The notes beneath the pieces are model-generated. The model did no database searches, was not told where the DNA came from, and saw only the letters and a list, made by a program, of their open reading frames with translations. Source: Wurfbainia villosa (taxonomy: Eukaryota; Streptophyta; Magnoliopsida; Zingiberales; Zingiberaceae). Taken from it: a stretch of 64,000 nucleotides of DNA. Made by a program: the position numbers and the translations under genes. The DNA is taken from assembly GCA_025175895.1 (NCBI GenBank), contig CM045990.1, forward strand, positions 42,838,658 through 42,902,657, in the 5' to 3' direction. Below, piece after piece: positions 45,233 to 57,753 of this stretch; positions within the stretch are counted from its first letter, which is position 1; each line of letters begins with the position of its first letter.

Positions 45233-48200
45233 TAACATGCCCCAAGAGTATGCCGTGCCGAAAAGCAAACGGACGACATCTCCCCTATACATGGCAACAT
45301 ATCTGGTTAATACAAGGCCCGTAGACCCGCAACAACAACATAATAGGCAAACATAAATATACTAAATACAGTAGAAACATACTGACAGATAAACAAAATA
45401 CAAAGACCCAACTGTGCACTCCGGAATGACTTTGACACAACAAGAATCATAACAGAAATCACATCAAAGACCAAATACATACAACACATCCGTATAATAT
45501 AAATACGAAAACGATACAGGAGGAAATCTCAAAATAATAATCCAATAGAATACAATAATACGGAATACATATCCATCCGTTCGGTGTGAAATGGGAACAA
45601 CTGTCGAAGCTCTGAACGTCCAAGGAAATCTTCTACCTGTTACTTGGGCGACAGGAAACCCAGGGTCTGGGATGGTGAGGATAAACTCAGGGGTAATATA
45701 TAGAAAGTGCATGAACAACATATAGGGATATAGAGATCTACAAGTATACATGTGAACATCTACAGGTATACAAAATATGTCCAATAGCCATACAGTCCTA
45801 TCCAAATCTAATAACAAGTAACCACAGTATAGTTATACTCAATGTATATACTAAACTGATCAACTGAACATGAAGTAATGTACCAACGTACCTGACGAAC
45901 TACAACACCATAAGCTATATCATCCTGAACAGGTATACAATAACATCACTCATATAACGTATAATGTCAATCTCATATTTGACCAACACTCAGACATATA
46001 AACAGTATATAATCACATGTAATAACATCCCGATCCATACCACACTATGACATGACGCTAATCAAATGCATACAACAGTCTGGATCAACATATATATCAT
46101 GCTCAAGACACAACAGTATATAATATACAAATGACATGTATCATGATGTACAAGCATATGCAACAATCATAGCTCAATCAAATGCAGCATCTCACAGGCA
46201 TATGTAAAACATATATCAAATACATGCATACATATATATCAGCAATGCATATGCATGGTCACTGTTTGCGGACACGTCCAACCATGACCCCAGAGTGCCC
46301 AGGGTAGCACAACATGACAACTATCCCGACTCCAGCCGCCACCACTCTCGAGTGACTGAGTTGGGTAGTATGATTGAGTAGCATATAAGCGTAAAAAGCT
46401 AACTACTCCTAGGGGTCCCTACTGCTAGCCATGTCGTCCATACCCATGAGTAGACAAGTACCTCACACAGGACAACTGCACATCACACAACCACTATCTA
46501 TAGCGGGCGAGTGCGCTAACTACCACTCTGCACAGTGGCCAAGTGCGTATCTCCAGCTACCACCGTCTATAGTGGCCGAGCGCGGCACATCAAATGCTCT
46601 GCCCTCAACCTTGCTACCACTACCCCGAGTGGCCGGGGAGGCAGGATGACTGACAACCCATCTCAACCACAAGAGAGAGCCCAGTCGACAACATGCATGC
46701 AATGTAATGATGCATAGCTCCACATACGTATCCTCGCAACACTCTCTATCCCATGGGGAGTCCTGGTCAACCAAAAGTCAACTATGCAAGGACTACTAAT
46801 CCACAAAACACTCTCTCTACCACATAGAGAGTCATACATAGCTGACAGTCAACCACGCTAAGACCTCCAATCCGTAGCGAAATACTATCGACCGTCCATA
46901 TAACCATACACAGGCACACAATCCATAATGGATATACCATCACGCTAGGACCTCTAGTCCATGACCACATACTAACAACCACACACTTATCTATGCACAA
47001 ACAAATAGATCCACCATAGATGCACAATTAATAAGTATACGATACAACAATTGACTCCATAATCTGATCCATCACCTAATCCTAGTGACGTAACACAATA
47101 ACCCAATCTGAGGTCACAAAGATAACCCTAACCACCTGTACTTACTGAACATCCATCATCTAACACATAATAGGGTTTATAGTTCCTATCCGTGTTAGAT
47201 AATCAATGAAGTAACAGCAATATATCTCAAAGGTCAAGGCAGTACAAGCATATGATTAAATAAGAGTGGATCTAAGATCAAAGTAATAACATAAGTCCAA
47301 ATTCATGCACCAGATTCATTTCAAACTACCTGACCAGGGTAGATATTACCCACCTGATACGAATCCCGTAATAATGATCCTCAAGCTCGAAGACCTGCCT
47401 TGAATCCCAAACCTGCACATAATAGCAAACTCTGATTAAGTACAAGTATCCAACCAATATACGAACTAGAGACTACATCGTTTCTATATTCACATCCTTT
47501 CCTCGTCTACGAGTTAGAAACTCGAGCATCCCAGTCTAATACATCCTAACCCAACTCATAATAGATCACGATGTCCATAGGATCAATTAAGGTAAATATA
47601 TCTAAATAACACTCATAATCGATCACGAACTACCCTTGAAGACAATCGGCCGAAGACCATCACGGCAAGAACAGATCATCGGAAGAATCCAATCTGCCTC
47701 CTCCTTCCACCCACGACCGACACAATACATAGATAAATCGACATCACAATCAACAAAACCCACAAACTCTAACAGTGAAAGATTTCACCTTCTAATGCAA
47801 TCCACAACCCAACCATTATAAACTCCCCAACCAACAGTTAAGGAGATCAACTAGATCAACAATGAACTAATTAAATAACAAACTGTTTCAAAACCGTATC
47901 AACAGCTTCCTCACCTCGTCTCCACCATTCATCGCTGCACAACCATCCAACAACATATATACAGAACATCAACCTTTACTCAACCAAAGTCATCTACCTC
48001 CCAATTCCAACTCGAAACCAAATTCTGCCCTAACCATCACCCAGATCAATACAACCACAACAACACAGAAATTAGCAAATGACATAATAGATTGAATCAA
48101 CCTTACTAATTGGATCTCCTCCTACACTCAGTCAGCACATCAACACATAGATCCATCGACATCCAACAGAGACACCACGAATTCACAATGATACTCAGAA

Positions 48201-48831
48201 CACACAGCAGGTAAGGGAAACAAAATAGGTCGAAACTCACTAACACCTGGATTCCACTGACCTTGCTCCTTCCCCAATCCCCTATTCGCCGGCGACCATC
48301 AAGCTCCACAAACTGCCCAAACGCAGATTGAAGCTCAATAGATGAATCCACAGCTAAATCCCACTCTCATCTCAAAGGAGAAGGAAAACAACCCCTTACC
48401 CAGCTCCGACGACTATCGGCGGCGAGATCCCTCCTCTCGGTAGTTCACTCCAGTGGCGGTCCTAGCTCCCCAACCAATCTCCACTCGATTCCTGCTGCTC
48501 AGTGCCTCACCCACCGGCCGGATCCTCTATCGTCGGCAGCGACGGCTCGCGGAGGGAGAGAGGAGATGGAACCGAAGTCGCGAGAGAGGGGAGGAAGAAA
48601 TCGTGTGATCGGAGAATGAGGAAGAAATCACAGATCAGGTTCAGGATTTAAAAGTCGTTCGGGAGTTGGTTAAACCAGCTCAAGCCAACCGGCCCAAGCT
48701 CATTTCCAGCCCAACAAAGCCAACCCAATGGACTTAGCCCAACTAGCTAATCAAACCCAATTAATCCACTAATTAAACCCAATTAATTAAAGGGGTTAAT
48801 CCATATAATAATTTTTTTTCCGTATACTACA
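45233..48831 (-). repeat. Element G 5' LTR
   Basis: 3599 bp, aligned end to end with 38212-41784 with scattered differences and a short extra segment near 48510. Right flank ACACT. Confidence 0.88.
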
Positions 48832-48836
48832 ACACT

Positions 48837-48850
48837 TCTCAAACATAATA
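48837..48850 (-). repeat. Element E 3' LTR, tail after G
   Basis: The last bases of the E 3' LTR. On the minus strand the LTR here starts TATTATG, where F has TGTTAGTG. It is followed inward by a purine tract AAGTGGGAGTC (48851 onward). Confidence 0.7.
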
Positions 48851-50306
48851 GACTCCCACTTGGTCTAGAGCCAATCGCCATGGTATCCAATACCATAGTC
48901 CTTGATGAGACTCTCAAACTTACTTTGTGATAGAGCCTTTGTCAAAGGATCCACTAGTTCCTTTCTATGGAAATCTTCTTTATTTTTATTTCTTTCCTAC
49001 TGATGCTTTCTTTGATCAGATGATATCGCCGAAGCATGTGTTTGGATTGTTGGTGAGACCTGGGTTTCTTTGCTTATGCGATTGCTCCAGTGTTATCGTA
49101 GTAAACTGTAATGCTTCAACAATGGACGGAACCACCCCAAGTTTGGAGATGAACTTCTTAATCCAAACTATCTCCTTTGCTACTTCAGAAGCTGCAATGT
49201 ATTCTGCCTCCGTGGTAGAATCAGCAACTATGTCTTGATTGGAACTTTTCTAATTCACTGTGCCACCATTCAGTATGAATATGTACCCAGACTGTGACTT
49301 GGAGTCATCCTTGTCAGTCTGGAAGCTGACATTCATATACCCACGTGTAACCATATCACCTTCTCCATATACTAAGAACATATCCTTAGTTCTTCTCAAG
49401 TACTTAAGGATTTCCTTGACAACCACCTAATGATCCATTCTTGGATTAGACTAGTATTTGCTCATGACACTTAGAGCATATGATACATCGGGCTTTGTAC
49501 ATAACATAACATACATAATAGATCCTATTGCAGAAGCATAAGGAATCTTATTCATGCAAATCCTCTCGTCTTCTGAGTGGGGACACGTAGACTTTGAATG
49601 GTGAATCCCATGTCGCATGGGTATATAACCTTTCTTGAATTCAGACATGCTAAACTGCTTTAGCACTCTGTCTATATATGTAGACTACAAAAGACCAAGC
49701 AACCTTTTCGATCTATCCCTATAGATCTTAATCCTAAGGATGTAGGTCCCTTATCCCATGTCTTTTATAGAGAACATTTTGGATAACCAACCTTTGACTA
49801 ATTGTAAGATAGGTATATCATTTCCTATGAGTAATATGTCATCGACATGTAGTACTAGGAATACTATCGTACTCCCACTAACCCTCTTGTACACACAAGG
49901 TTCATCAGGATTTTGTGAGAAATCAAACTCTTTGATTGCCTCATCAAAATGGATATTTCAACTCCTGGATGCTTGCTTCAGTCCATAAATGGACCATTGA
50001 AGCTTGCATTTTTTGGTTTTGTTAACCATTGTGAAATCCTCGAGTTGTATCATATACACATCCTCATGTAGGTTTCTATTAAGGAAAGTTGTTTTCACAT
50101 CCATCTATCATATCTCATAATCATAATGAGTTTCTATGGTCAGAAGTATCTGAATGGATTTAACCATGACAACTGGTGAGAAAGTCTCATCATAGTCAAC
50201 ACCTTGCTTTTGATGATAACCTTTTGCCACCAATCTAGCTTTATAGGTAATCACATTACCATTCATGTCAGTTTTCTTCTTAAAAACTCATTTGCACCCA
50301 AAAGGC
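48851..50306 (-). pseudogene. Element E RT C-terminal half and RNase H
   Basis: The minus strand encodes LVAKGYHQKQGVDYDETFSP near 50215, SIYGLKQASRS, HVDDILLIGND (near 49815; His replaces Tyr of YVDD) and RNase H with TTEAEYIAASE near 49195. Stops occur every 30 to 100 codons; the longest open part is 49666-49451. It joins 59995 across element F. Confidence 0.87.
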
Positions 50307-52534
50307 TATTGGGTTTCCGGCACCGCGGCGAGTGTGTGTTCGAACATGTTTCGTAAACATGTGCACAGCGGAAGGAATAAAATAATAAATCTAATTTATT
50401 ACAACACACACATCACACGCATGCATAGTACAACATGTGTAGACATAACCGTAAATTCAAATTTTGCAATAAAAGGAAACTTAAACTACATATACCTGAT
50501 GTATCACGTGTAGCGGGAAATGCATCAACCGGAATGATTCTCGCTAGAATCGTCTCTATCCGTATCCACGCCGAGTATCTTCGGGATGACTTCACAAAGT
50601 CATGAGTCTCATCTTCGTACGGGTTACTAGCCTCGTGTTGAAGACAATGTGATCGAGAGAAGATCACGATCCAAATCAAAATTCGGATCCAAAATAAGTC
50701 CTCAAAAATCCGGAGAGGTATTCGTCAACCGTTTGACGAATCCTTCGTCCTCCACCTATGAGGATTACTGGAGATCGAATCCTCGGCAAGGCTACCACTG
50801 TCGGAGCTCCAAACGTCGTCCAAACGATGCTCCAATGAGAAGGAAACAAACTGTCCAGAAAAACTGGACAGCTTTGGTGGAGGAATAGGGACCGGCCAAA
50901 AGGGAAGGTTGAAGCTCACCTTATTGCCGAACCCAAAGGAGATCACCGGAGCTTCTCCGGCAGTAGCTCGACGCCGGCAAGGGGGAAGGACAGTACCTTC
51001 TGGATGTCGGCAAGGGAGCTAGGTGGTGGTGGGTGGCGGCGCTAGGGTTGGCGCCGACTACACCAAGGAGAGGAGGGGGCGGCAACAATTAGGGTTGCTT
51101 GGACTTTGATTAGGGTTTAACAAAAACCCTTAAGCCCTATTTTATAGAGAACAAATTCTCTTAATGGTTATCGGATCATAACCAAAAGCCCGTTAACCCG
51201 CTCCATTAATTTAAGTTAAAATAAACCAAACCATGATGGTTTATTTTAAGTTAAAATGAACTGAACCAACTTTGGTTCATTCGTTTAAAACAAACCAAAC
51301 CCTTTGGTTTATTCTCCTCCGTTGGATTAGAACCAAACCAATTTGGTTCATCCATCATGTCTTCATAAGACACGGCCCATCCACGCTTCCATTGCGACTG
51401 AAACGATTTCATGCTCGCTCCATGTTTGGTCCAACCAAACCTAGTTTCTCTCGGTCTGAGAATCTCATTCTCTAGCTCATTTTAAATCCTTCGGATTACG
51501 CTCGTTATGCGTGTGACCAAATAGGTTCTCGTTTTATGTTGGACGTCTATAATTAACCATTAACTATAGAATGATAATGAGTGACACCTAGTAGTACATC
51601 ATGATCCCCAATTAACCGAAAAGATCAACGGTTGATCCAGAACTACTTCTGAAACCCTTCAGCAACTCGAATGAATCGTGCCCCATTCCCTTCACTCATC
51701 TTATACCCACTTGGTTCAGGACATGGTTTATAGTGTCAGTCCCCACTAGGTTGACTACGTCACACCTAGCCCAAGTATTATTTCCTCGTCCTACGAATTC
51801 TAGTTACTGCACATGTATCGAAGAGTACCTTACTATAAACATGTAATACTTTGGCCAAAGACTTTAGTAACAATCCGACGAGAGGCCATGGGTATACATC
51901 TCCTCGCAAGGAGTGGTGAATCCTTTATAGGCTATTCAAACACCTTCGATCACTTTGACTTATACCCAATCATCCCGGGTCCACATCTCCTTAGAGATGC
52001 TTGCTTAAGATGTCAAAGCATAAGTCTTTATGATCAAGATGACTTAAATACCGCAAGTCAAAGGAACATCGCACTTAAGCTGCAGTAAGAACTTCATTGA
52101 CATATCTATATATGCAGAGAACCATATGAAGTCTTACGGCTGGTCACTCCAATGAACTAGTTACCATAACTAGCATCCATGATTAACTCCGGACATCACA
52201 ATGTCTCCAGCCAGTGAGAATCAGCTGCTTGGATACACCAAGGAGTATACCTCGTGCTAGTCTCGACAGAATCAATGGTGTCCAAATCCATCAATTCATC
52301 GACTAGGGATAATTTCGATACATCACAATTACACATGTAGAGATACTCACTAGTTGTGATCCAATCACAAATTCTCTCATGCTATGAATCGTATCGTGGA
52401 CATTCAGTAAATGAGTTTAATATCTAATCAAATACATGAAAACATGTATACTCAAATAGTGAATCTTCATTTATCATATAAATGGTTCAAACATAAGGCG
52501 ATTGCCTTAGGACATCTCTCATATATCACTAACA
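50307..52534 (-). repeat. Element F 3' LTR
   Basis: Starts TATTGGG (the other LTR has TGTTGGG) and ends CACTAACA. Contains GTTTCGTAAAC and TTTGGTT-rich parts. Pairs with 57754-59989 with few differences. Confidence 0.93.
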
Positions 52535-52547
52535 AACACCCACTTGG
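52535..52547 (-). other. Element F polypurine tract
   Basis: The minus strand reads CCAAGTGGGTGTT against the LTR. A T interrupts the purines relative to the E tract. Confidence 0.75.
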
Positions 52548-52548
52548 C

Positions 52549-55500
52549 CTAATGCCAATCGCTACGGTATCCTATACCATAAGCTCTAACATGACCCTCA
52601 AACTTACTTTGAGGTAATGCCTTAGTCAAAGGATCCGCTAAGTTCCTTTCAGTGGGGATTTTCTCGATTTGTATTTCTTTCCTACTGATGATCTCTCTGA
52701 TAAGATGATAGCGGCGAAGCACATGTTTGGATCGTTGATGAGACCTTGGCTCTTTTGCCTGTACAATTGCTCCATTGTTGTCGCAGTAGACTGGTATTGC
52801 TTCAACAATGGCTGAAATCACACCAAGTTCATAAATGAACTTCTTGATCCAAACTGCTTCCTTTGCTGCTTCCGAAGCTGCAATGTATTCTGCCTCAGTG
52901 GTAGAATCCGCTACAGTGTCTTGTTTGGAACTTTTCCAACTCACTGCGCCCCCATTCAAAGTGAACACGTATCCAGACTGAGACCTGGAATCATCCTTGT
53001 CTGTTTAGAAGCTGGCATACGTATACCTGCGTATCACCATGTCCCCTTCTCCATATATTAGGAACACATCCTTAGTTCTTCTTAAGTACTTAAGGATCGT
53101 CTTAACAGCCACCCAATGATCCATTCCTGGATCAGACTGGTATCTACTCGTGACACTCAGAGCATATGATACATCGGGCCTCGTACATAACATAGCATAC
53201 ATGATAGATCCTATTGCGGATGCATAGGGAATCTTACTCATGCAAATCCTCTCGTCTTCTGTGCGCGGACGCATAGACTTTGAAAGGTGTATCCCATGCC
53301 CAATGGGTATGAAACCTTTCTTGGATTCTGACATGCTAAACCTCTTTAGCACTCGGTCTATATATGTAGGCTGCGAAAGACCAAGCAACCGTTTCGATAT
53401 ATCTCTATAGATCTTAATCCCGAGGATGTAGGTTGCTTCTCCCAGGTCTTTCATGGAGAATGTCTTGGATAACCAGATCTTAACTGACTATAAGACTGAA
53501 ACATCATCTCCTATAAGTAAAATGTCATCGACATACAATACTAGGAACACGACTGCACTCCCACTGACCTTCTTGTACACACAAGTTTCGTCTGGATTTT
53601 GTGAGAAATCAAACCTTTTGATTGTCTCATCAAAATGGATATTCCAGCTCCTGGATGCTTGCTTCAATCCATATATGGACCGTCGCAATTTGCATACCTT
53701 GGTTTTATCAACCGATGTGAAACCCTCAGGTTGTATCATATACACGTCCTCGAGTAAGTTTCCATTAAGGAAAGTTATTTTCACATCCATCTGCCATATC
53801 TCATAATCATAATGAGCCGCTGTGGCCAGGAGCATCCGAATGGATTTAAGCATAGCTACAGGCGAATAGGTTTCATCATAATCAACACCTTGTTTTTGAC
53901 GATATTCTTTTGCCACTAATCTAGCCTTATAGGTAATCACATTACCATCCATGTCGATTTTCTTCTTGAAAACCCACTTGCACCCTATAGGCTTGATGCC
54001 TTCAGGTGGGTCAACCAAGTTCCAAACTTGGTTTTCATACATGGAATTCATTTCCGACTTCATGGCATCAAGCCACTTATCCCTTTCTAAACTTGTCAGC
54101 ACTTCTTCATAACTGGTAGGCTCCTCATCATCAATGAGTAACACGTCGTTCGATTCACTTACGAGAAATCCATATCTCTCAGGAATGTTGTGTGTTCTAC
54201 CAGATCTACGAAGATGTAGTGTTTCAATAGGTCCAACCGATTGCTCATCACTATGAGTTATCGGTTTTTGTGCTTCACCAGGTATCTCATTAATGTCTAT
54301 TTGAGTCTCTCGAGCCTCCTCAAGCTCAACGACACTCCCACTGTTTTCTTGCAAGAGAAACTCTTTCTCTAGAAACACAGTATGCCTTGAAACAAACACC
54401 TTTTGTTCCACAGGATGATAGAATTGGTAACCCCTTGTTTCCTTAGGGTATCCAATAAATAGACATTTATCAGACTTAGCATCCAATTTGTCTGACACAG
54501 TTCGCTTCACATAAGCAGGACAACCCCATATCTTCAAGTAAGATACATGAGGTTTCTTACTATTCCATATCTCATATGGAGTAGTAGAGACTACCTTGGT
54601 TGACATTCTGTTTAACAAGTAAACAGCTGTCTGAAGTGCATAGCCCCAAAAGGACTTGGGAAGATTCGCATGATTCATCATTGACCTGACCATGTCCAAC
54701 AAGATTCGGTTACGCCTCTCAGATACACCATTATGCTGTGGTGTATATGGCGGAGTCCATTGAGACAATATACCATTGTCTCTTAGATAATCAAGAAACT
54801 CTTGACTTAAGTATTCACCACCTCGATCCGATCGAAGTATTTTAATACTCTTGTCATGTTGTTTCTCTACTTCATTTCTGAATTCTTTGAACCTTTCAAA
54901 GGCATCATACTTGTGTTTCATCAAGAACACATACCCAAACCGTGAGTGATCATCGGTGAAGGTAATGAAGTAGCTATAGCCTCCTAAAGCTTGAGTTGAC
55001 ATAGGTCCACATACATCAGTATGTATTAGACCTAGTAACTCAACCACTCGTTCACCTTTTCCTGTAAAAGGTAACTTAGTCATCTTGCCTTTTAAGCATG
55101 ATTCACATGTATCGTATGAATCCAATTCAAACGATTCCAGAATTCCACATCGGTGTAATTCGAACATGCATTTCTTGCTTATATGGCCAAGACGATAATG
55201 CCACATGTAGGAGTCTAATTGATTATCCTTTCGAGCACGCTTGTTGCTCGCTTCGATATTGAAAATGCCACTGGATACGTCCAACGTATAAATGTCATTG
55301 CTCAAAGTTCCAGTTCCATAAAGTACGCCATTCAAAGTTATATAACAACAATTGTTACTAAACATCAAATGGTAACCATTTCTATTTAAGCAGAAAATAG
55401 AAACAATGTTCTTTATTAGAGAAGGAACACAATAGCAATTGTCCAGTTCCAAGACTAGTCCACTAGGGAGCTTCAGCAAATAAGTTCCGATGGCGACCGC

Positions 55501-56481
55501 AACAACCTTTGCTCCATTGCCAACTCGCAAATTTGACTCCCCTCTGACGAGTCTTCTTCTATTCCTTAGCCCCTGTATGTCATTACATATATGTGAGCCA
55601 CACCTAGTATCTAATACCCAAGTGTCTAAGGAAATAGAATGACAATCAATAATGAAGATACCTGAAGAGGATGGGGCATCGGATGCCTTCTTCTTCTTCA
55701 TGGACTCAAGATAAATCTTGCAGTTTCTTCGCCAGTGGCCTTCCTTGCCACAATGATGGCAAGTGCCCTTTTGTGTTGGTTCTGCCTTCTTTGCCTTCTT
55801 GTTCTTCCCTTTCTTCTGTTCCTTTGCCTTTCTCTTAGAACCTTTCTTTGAGGAATCAACTAACATAACCGCCTTCTCCTCATGCTTCACAGAAGGCTCC
55901 ACAGTCTTCAGCATATTGAGGAGCTCAGGAATAGTGGATTCTAATTTGTTCATCCGATAGTTCATCACAAATTGTGAGAAACTCTTGGGCAAATAATGCA
56001 GAATTAAGTCAATACTTAATTCATGATCCATCACAAACCCAAGGGTGGCTAGCCGCTCAATGTACCCGTTCATCTTTAGCACAAACTGCACTACAGACGA
56101 ACCTTCTTGCATCTTCGTGGTGAAGAGGAGCCTGGAGACTTTGAACCTTTCGGATCTCGCTTGCTCATCAAACAACTCATGAAGATGGAAAACCATAGTA
56201 TTAGCATCCATATGCTCATTCTGCTTTTGCAGCTCATGTACCATCGCAGCTAACATGATGCAACTCGCCAGTTCAGAATCTGCTACATGCTTCTGATAGA
56301 CCAACATTTGGTCTGGAGTTGCATCGTCCTTAGGACGGTTGGGAAGAGGCTCTTCAAGGACATATGCTAGTTTTTCCTCCTTGAGAACAATTCTCAGGTT
56401 TCTAAGCCAGTCCAGGAAGTTAGGCCCAGTCAATTTGTTTGAATCCAAAATAGTGCGCAAATTCAAAGACGTCATGATCAA
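52549..56481 (-). pseudogene. Element F gag-pol polyprotein, one frame with two stops
   Basis: Single frame from ATG 56481 (or 56475, MTSLNLRTIL). Order: Gag shell (residues 1-200), Lys-rich stretch, CCHC knuckle CHHCGKEGHWRRNC (241-254), protease motif DTRCG (291-295; Arg where Gly is expected), pre-integrase RLGHISKK and CESCLKGK, integrase core HTDVCGPM, LRSDRGGEY and NGVSERRN, RT QMDVKITFLNG and YVDDILLIGDD (about 985), RNase H TTEAEYIAASEAA and YCDNNGA. A TAG at 53488-53490 follows YVDD, and a TAA near 53006 lies just before RNase H. Both fit Gln codons changed by C to T. No frameshift seen. The 1311-codon span is usual for plant copia. As it stands only a Gag-protease-integrase-partial RT product could be made. 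Confidence 0.93.
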
Positions 56482-57740
56482 TCGATTAACCTAGAAATAC
56501 AAAACAAGCATATATGAGAAAATAATTTTAAAAATGCATCAATATACATTTATAAATCCCATTCATTTTTCGAATTTCAAAAAACCCCAAAAATCACTTT
56601 GGGAGATCGTAGGTCCATCTCCGAATGGGCTGATATCCATCATAGATATGAACAACCTTGGAGAGAGTCCAACAAGCCATTCATAACTATGATGGTAGGT
56701 ATCAACTATACCGATTGCATATCACGTATATTCAACTATCACAATGTGCTATCAACTAATTGAATGTTCACACATACATCGGGTTGTTAATACATTAACA
56801 AGTATGCATCATATGCATAACACCCAACTTCACCTCCCTTTACATCGACCTTGGAGAGAGTCCAACAAGCCGATGCTCCAGGTTAAATCCAACCCATTAA
56901 TCGAGAAATAGTTTTAATATGGTTAGAGTGCATTCAACCAATTAGCCCAGCTTGGAGAGAGTCCAACAACCAAAGCTAACGATTGACCTCTGACTCTTAC
57001 TATATTAGTATTAACCATTCCATGGTTTGAACATGTTCGGGTTTGAGTCGGGCTTGGAGAGAGTCCAACAACCCGAACAAGAAATGGAACTCTGGTTCTA
57101 ACCATATTAATGGAAGGTGTAGACTTTAATATTGAGTTAGGGTTTTTATGTCTCATCCTCTTTGCATGCAAATAACTATTATCTACATGGAATACATCTA
57201 CATGTCACGACACGCATGACATAATGATATGCATCTAATGCAATTACATGACATACAATTATGTCATGTACAATATTTCCTTATATGTCATAACTATTTA
57301 TGGAAATAAAATATGTTTAAGATTTGATTCTCCAAATAAAATCATGATTAAATTAGGAAATAAATTTCCAAATCTAATCACATATTTTATTTGTGGAAAT
57401 AGTTGATTAAGGAAAGTCAATTTAGAAAACCAATTTGCTAAATCATCAAAACTACTTATGGAAATAAAATATTTTAAGATTTGATTTCCCAAATCAAATC
57501 ATGATTAAATTAGGAAACAAATTTTCAAAATCTAATCAAATATTTTATTTATGGAAAATATCAATTTCCATAAATACTTCCAACTTTCCAAAAGTAGAAG
57601 ATTTTCATAAATACTTCTAGACTTTTCAAAATTGAAAAATTTTCATAAATACTTCTAACTTTCTAAAAGTAGAAAATTTCCAGAAAGATCATTATGACTA
57701 TCGCAAAATAATTTTACGATTATGTCGAAATACAACCTTG
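56482..57740 (-). other. Element F leader with repeated motifs
   Basis: 1.26 kb, no gene. Four copies of CTTGGAGAGAGTCCAACAA lie at 56657-56675, 56850-56868, 56951-56969 and 57053-57071. Between 57297 and 57560 is a direct duplication of roughly 160 bases made of AT-rich inverted parts (GGAAATAAAATAT ... ATATTTTATTT). Confidence 0.85.
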
Positions 57741-57752
57741 GCTCTGATACCA
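57741..57752 (-). other. Element F primer binding site
   Basis: The minus strand reads TGGTATCAGAGC, a perfect Met-tRNA complement, one base inside the LTR. Confidence 0.92.
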
Positions 57753-57753
57753 C

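Larger units (their letters stand above)
38212..48831 (-). mobile_element. Element G: Ty3/gypsy element with 3.6-kb LTRs, nested in the E LTR
   Basis: About 10.6 kb. LTRs at 38212-41784 and 45233-48831 flank an interior of only about 3.45 kb. Target duplication ACACT (38207-38211 and 48832-48836) is perfect if the LTR starts at TAACA; if TGCCCC is taken as the start, no duplication is seen. Polypurine tract next to the left LTR and Met-tRNA-like primer site near the right LTR show it reads leftward. Interior remnants of gag, RT and integrase fit a gypsy element, likely chromovirus (Tekay/Del-like), all strongly decayed and shortened. Confidence 0.85.
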
